A stretch of DNA of 9,053 nt from an uncultured Coriobacteriales bacterium (GTDB lineage: Bacteria; Actinomycetota; Coriobacteriia; Coriobacteriales; UMGS124). The notes under the pieces are model-generated. The model was not told the DNA's origin and did no database searches. It saw nothing but the letters and a program-made list of their open reading frames with translations. The stretch spans positions 1-9,053 of the forward strand of contig CAIFEU010000108.1 in the NCBI GenBank assembly GCA_903789505.1, given 5' to 3'. The translations under genes and the position numbers were made by a program. This document shows, in pieces, positions 6,524 to 9,053 of this stretch (the first letter of the stretch is position 1; each line of letters starts with the position of its first letter).

Positions 6524-6550
6524 GCGGGCGCGTCCCCGCGGCGCGCCCGC
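6524..6550 (-). terminator. Hairpin between the short paralogue and the synthetase
   Basis: A perfect 9-bp stem, GCGGGCGCG (6524-6532) and CGCGCCCGC (6542-6550), encloses a 9-base loop. On the - strand it begins 9 bases after the stop codon of the short paralogue. There is no T-run after it. It may be a partial terminator, an mRNA end that makes the two proteins at different levels, or a chance GC stem. The rest of the 159-base gap (6401-6559) shows no remnant of a ligase C-terminal half. Confidence 0.4.
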
Positions 6551-6559
6551 CCGAGGCGA

Positions 6560-7384
6560 TTATGCGGCAGCGCGGACGCGGGCGCGACCCTGGGCCTCGC
6601 GGGAGGCCAGCGGCGCGGCGACGCGGGCGCAGGTGTTGAAGTCGAGCCAGCCCGGGCGCAGGCAGCACAGGGCGCACACGCCGTCGGGGCCGGACAGCGC
6701 GGCGCCGTGGGGCAGGCCGTCCTCGGTGAACGCGGGCGGCAGGCAGGTCTCGTCGGGCTCGTCGGGGGCGCAGAACACCGCCGAGGCGCCGTCGCCGTTG
6801 ACCATCGCGCGCAGCGTGACGCACGGGCACAGGTAGACGACGTGCTCGAGCACCTCGGGGGCCTCGCCGCGGTTGGAGCAGACAACCGCGCACGCCTGGG
6901 AGCCGTCCAGCAGCCGGTAGACCTCGGCCTCGCCGGCGTCGGCCGGCAGGCGCAGCGCCGTGGCGCCCAGGCGCAGCGCCGCCAGCGCGACGAGCCACGC
7001 CTGGTAGTGGCCGTCGAGCGAGACCGCGACGACGTCGCCCACGCCGACGCCGCGCGACGCGAGGAAGCCGGCGACCTTGGCAGACCAGCGGTCGAGCTCG
7101 GCTGCCGTGAAGTCGTGGCGCTCGCCCATGTCGTTGCCCCAGCTCAGCACGACGTCGTCCAGGCGGGTGCGCGCGAGGCGGTCCAGCGCGCCCAGCGTGG
7201 CCTCGTCGAACGGGTCGGCACGGACGCCGTCGACGCAGGACGGGGCATCGGCCGGCAGGCAGGCCACGGAGGCGGCGGTGGCGGCGCCGACGGTCAGGGA
7301 CGCGGCGGTGGCGGTGTCCGCGACGGCGGAGGTGGCGGAGGCGGAAGCGGCGGTGGTGGCAACAGCGGCGGTGGTGGCAAACAT
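6560..7384 (-). CDS. Stand-alone N-terminal acyl-CoA synthetase-like protein lacking the ATP-binding core
   Basis: The protein has 274 residues. The ATG at 7384 is chosen because GAGGAG lies 9 bases upstream; the in-frame ATG at 7435 has none. Residues 71-260 align collinearly with residues 41-222 of the complete synthetase next door. Shared landmarks are 'GERHDFT', 'DRWSAKVAGFLASRGVGVGD', 'YQAWLVALAALRLGA', 'HVVYLCPCVT' (181-190), the insertion ending 'ALSGPDGVCALCC' (229-241) and 'GWLDFN' (245-250). It stops about 20 residues later, just before the place where the P-loop (YFSSGTSG in the neighbour) would begin. All nucleotide-binding and catalytic motifs are absent, so it cannot be a ligase by the known mechanism. 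The first 40 residues are a low-complexity Ala/Thr/Ser/Val run, not a normal signal peptide. It has more Cys than the parent (10 by eye, including a Cys-Cys pair). It may be a regulatory partner or a decaying duplicate; a full reading frame with a good ribosome binding site favours a made protein. Confidence 0.8.
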   Translation of the reverse strand: MFATTAAVATTAASASATSAVADTATAASLTVGAATAASVACLPADAPSCVDGVRADPFDEATLGALDRLARTRLDDVVLSWGNDMGERHDFTAAELDRWSAKVAGFLASRGVGVGDVVAVSLDGHYQAWLVALAALRLGATALRLPADAGEAEVYRLLDGSQACAVVCSNRGEAPEVLEHVVYLCPCVTLRAMVNGDGASAVFCAPDEPDETCLPPAFTEDGLPHGAALSGPDGVCALCCLRPGWLDFNTCARVAAPLASREAQGRARVRAAA

Positions 7385-7548
7385 GGTTTCAGGCTCCTCA
7401 TCAGCTGGCAGCGGGCGGCGCATGGCCGCGCGCATGCGTTACGTAAACGGCGAAGGGCCTCGACAGCGCGTGCGCAGGGCACGCGGCGAGACCACTCCAT
7501 AGGCGCGCGACCAGTCGGGCGGCTCGCACCCGATCGGCTCGCTATAAC

Positions 7549-7583
7549 CCCCGAGGCGGCAGCCTGTTGCCTATGCCTCGGGG
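7549..7583 (-). promoter_or_regulatory. Attenuator-like hairpin overlapping the small ORF stop
   Basis: A perfect 9-bp outer stem, CCCCGAGGC (7549-7557) and GCCTCGGGG (7575-7583), contains an inner stem GGCA/TGCC (7558-7561, 7568-7571) with a 3-base bulge. On the - strand transcript the stop codon of the 34-residue ORF (7571-7573) falls within it, and the ORF's last four codons form most of the 5' arm. A ribosome at the end of the ORF would therefore block folding. The sequence after it is GTTATAGCG, not a U-tract, so intrinsic termination is doubtful. It lies 165 bases before the start of the short paralogue. Confidence 0.5.
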
Positions 7584-7675
7584 CAGCTAATGATGATGGT
7601 GGAAATAATCGAGGAGGCGGCGGGCTCGCGGCTAATGAGGCTGGCCACTCCAAGGACGTCATACGTGGTAAACAT
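7571..7675 (-). CDS. Small ORF, 34 residues, Ile/Ser-rich; leader peptide candidate
   Basis: The frame starts at an ATG at 7675 with a very strong ribosome binding site (AAAGGGAGG, 5 bases before the ATG) and ends with TAG at 7571-7573. The peptide begins MFTTYDVLGVASLISREP and ends with SSIISTIIISCPEA. Five Ile codons (ATT ATT, then ATC ATC ATT) fall within nine codons near the end. Its base composition is clearly less GC-rich than the neighbours, so it is not a by-product of GC-rich shadow coding. It is the first frame of the - strand unit, upstream of the short paralogue and the synthetase, and its stop is embedded in a hairpin. That is the geometry of a leader peptide that senses Ile-tRNA or slow translation. 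It could instead be a functional microprotein. It has one Cys and no clear membrane segment. Confidence 0.55.
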   Translation of the reverse strand: MFTTYDVLGVASLISREPAASSIISTIIISCPEA

Positions 7676-7976
7676 GGCTGCCTCCCTTTCGAGTCTCGCG
7701 GCGCGGGCGCGGCCTGCGCCCGGCTCCCCTAACAAGTTGTGCCGTAGTCTAGACCGACGCCGCCCGGCCCGCAAGCGCAATTGAATGCAATCGGGAGAGT
7801 TTCACGTCTGAATTGCACCATTAAAATGACGTCGACTTTTTATATCGTGTATGCGTAATCGATTTATTTCGATACATGATAACCTATTATGATACCGCCC
7901 TCATTTGCGAACTTCCTGTGGTGCCGGTTGCGGTTCCGGTCCGACGCGAGGGCCCGGGCCGGCGGAAGGTGCGCAC
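7676..7976. promoter_or_regulatory. Divergent intergenic region with an AT-rich core
   Basis: There are 301 bases between the small ORF (-) and the LysR-type gene (+). The core at about 7775-7900 is strikingly AT-rich in an otherwise extremely GC-rich window and is probably where both divergent promoters lie. Dyads and repeats: ATCGA-N6-TCGAT (7858-7873); GCAATT (7777-7782) with its inverse AATTGC (7811-7816); a direct repeat GCAATTGAATGCAAT (7777-7791); and ATGATAACC followed by ATGATACC (7877-7896). LysR-type proteins usually bind such sites next to their own gene. Candidate -10 boxes are TATTAT or TATGAT (7885-7893) for the + strand, without a convincing -35. Exact promoters are not assigned. 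Confidence 0.6.
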
Positions 7977-9005
7977 ATGAACGTCAGACAGCTCGAGTAC
8001 TTCGTCGCCATCGCCGAGGAGCAGCAGATCACCGCCGCCGCCCGTCGGCTGCACATCACGCAGCCGCCGCTGAGCTACGAGCTGGCGTCGCTGGAGCGCG
8101 AGCTGGGGACCAGGCTCGTCGTGCGCAGCCCGCGCAAGGTGACGCTGACCAGCGCGGGCAAGCTGCTCTACGAGCGCGCCACGCAGATCCTCGCCCTGGT
8201 GAGCACCACGACGCGAGAGGTCGCTGCGTGCGGCAAGGGCATGCGCGGGACCCTGTCGATCGGATCGATCTCCTCGTCGGGGGCGCTCGTGCCCTCGCCC
8301 GCGATGCGCGCGTTCTGCGACTGCTACCCCGACGTGACGTTCGACGTGCGCGAGGGCAACACCTTCGAGGTGCTCGACCTGCTGGAGAGCGGCGCCGTGG
8401 AGCTCGGCATCATCCGCACGCCGTTCAAGCGCGACGGGCTGCGCTGCGTCTTCGCCGACCCCGAGCCGATGATGGCCGTGGGCGTCCGCGAGGGCCCGGG
8501 CGCGGCCCGCGGCGAGGCGGGTGGGGACGGCGACGACGCGGGTGGCGCGGGCGGGCGCGCCGGCCGAGTCGGGCTGCGGGAGGGCGGGCCGATCGACCTG
8601 GGGGAGCTCGCGGAGTCCCCGCTCGTGCTGTACCGCAGGTTCGAGTCCCTCGTGCGGGAGCAGTTCGGCGAGCGCGACCTCGCGCCGTTCGTGAGCTGCG
8701 TGAACGACGACGCGCGCACGACGTTCGCCTGGGCGCGCGCGGGCTTCGGGGTGGGCCTGCTGCCCGCGTCGATCCTCGGGATGATGGACAGGGGCGGGCT
8801 CGTCGCCCGGCCGGTCGCCTGCGACGCGCTGATGACCCGTCAGGCGGTCGTCTGGGACGCCCGCCGCGAGCTCTCCCCGCTCGCCGAGCGCTTCGTCGGG
8901 CTCTTCCCCGCCGCCGCGGACGCCGACCGGGCCGGCGGAGGCACCGAGGCCGCAAGCGACGCTGGGGCCACGGGAGCGGCCGACGCCGGGGCGGGCGGGC
9001 GGTAG
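7977..9005 (+). CDS. LysR-type transcriptional regulator
   Basis: The protein has 342 residues. The ATG at 7977 has GGAAGG (7964-7969) 7 bases upstream, and translation from it begins exactly at the usual LysR start, MNVRQLEYFVAIAEE. The winged helix-turn-helix covers residues 1-60 ('ITAAARRLHITQPPLSYELASLERELGTRL', then 'KVTLTSAG'). A linker helix follows, then a two-lobed effector domain ('GTLSIGSISSSGALVPSPAMRAF' and 'DLLESGAVELGIIRTPF'; second lobe 'SPLVLYRRFESLV' and 'ARAGFGVGLLPASI'). A Gly/Ala/Arg-rich insertion (about 171-205) lies at the crossover between lobes, and a Gly/Ala tail follows residue 310; without them the length would be close to the usual 290-300. It is divergent from the small ORF, short paralogue and synthetase, the usual arrangement for a LysR-type activator and its target. 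The effector is therefore probably the acid or acyl-CoA handled by the synthetase (inference). Confidence 0.93.
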   Translation: MNVRQLEYFVAIAEEQQITAAARRLHITQPPLSYELASLERELGTRLVVRSPRKVTLTSAGKLLYERATQILALVSTTTREVAACGKGMRGTLSIGSISSSGALVPSPAMRAFCDCYPDVTFDVREGNTFEVLDLLESGAVELGIIRTPFKRDGLRCVFADPEPMMAVGVREGPGAARGEAGGDGDDAGGAGGRAGRVGLREGGPIDLGELAESPLVLYRRFESLVREQFGERDLAPFVSCVNDDARTTFAWARAGFGVGLLPASILGMMDRGGLVARPVACDALMTRQAVVWDARRELSPLAERFVGLFPAAADADRAGGGTEAASDAGATGAADAGAGGR

Positions 9006-9053
9006 GGCCGCCTGCGGCGCGAGGCGCGGCGGCGCGGTGACGCGGATGCGGGG
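9006..9053. other. End of window, no feature
   Basis: The last 48 bases after the regulator stop are GC-rich spacer. No terminator stem with a T-run and no start of a further gene can be supported. Confidence 0.5.

Noticed and set aside
6401..6559. A frameshifted remainder of the short paralogue's missing ligase core.
   Set aside because: Only 159 bases are available and none of the P-loop or later motifs appears in any frame, so a simple frameshift does not explain the truncation.
7260..7384. GGCGGTGGC-type repeats as a separate repeat element.
   Set aside because: They encode the Ala/Thr/Val-rich start of the short paralogue in frame and have no regular unit length.
7431..7446. Adjacent palindromes CGCATGCG and TTACGTAA upstream of the short paralogue.
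   Set aside because: They are short and common in form, with no second copy in the window. They could be a regulator site, but nothing else supports it.
4400..7732. A 1110-codon open frame on the + strand opposite the synthetase genes.
   Set aside because: It is a shadow of GC-rich coding DNA. It runs across both - strand genes and the gaps, is rich in Ala, Val, Arg, Gly and His, and has no domain resemblance.

Overview
This window comes from a very GC-rich bacterium. The coding sequence is packed with GCC, CGC and GAC codons, and the only AT-rich stretch of note lies at about 7775-7900. The gene content and style suggest a high-GC actinobacterium: GTG as well as ATG starts, purine-rich ribosome binding sites, and Gly/Ala/Arg-rich low-complexity inserts inside otherwise ordinary enzymes. 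I lean to the Coriobacteriia (anaerobic gut relatives of Eggerthella, Slackia and Olsenella), but that is inference. No rRNA, tRNA, phage gene, transposase or CRISPR array is visible.

Left part (1-4190, + strand). The window opens inside a gene for a SurA/PrsA-type N-terminal chaperone domain with no proline isomerase domain (1-753). A divergent MoeA-like molybdopterin protein follows (888-2306), with a collagen-like Gly-Pro linker before its last domain. A 460-base non-coding stretch then carries copy A of a palindromic repeat. Next is endonuclease III (nth, 2767-3567), whose iron-sulfur loop has an unusual insertion. A 251-base leader with small dyads precedes a 123-residue acidic protein of unknown function (3819-4190).

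Middle (4191-4555). This is the convergent gap between the + strand genes and the - strand synthetase operon. It holds copy B of the same palindromic repeat and a strong 11-bp GC hairpin that may end transcription from either side.

Right part (4556-9005). Three - strand reading frames precede and include an acyl-CoA synthetase, and a LysR-type regulator (7977-9005, +) is divergent from them. In order of transcription the - strand carries a 34-residue Ile/Ser-rich small ORF whose stop codon lies in a 9-bp hairpin (7571-7675), a 274-residue protein homologous only to the N-terminal part of the synthetase (6560-7384), and the complete 614-residue synthetase (4556-6400). The two synthetase-like proteins share an unusual Cys-containing insertion, so they arose by duplication. 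The short one ends just before the ATP-binding loop and cannot be an ordinary ligase. The layout suggests a LysR-controlled acid-activation operon with a possible leader-peptide switch and a non-catalytic partner subunit. That cassette is the best candidate here for an undescribed system.
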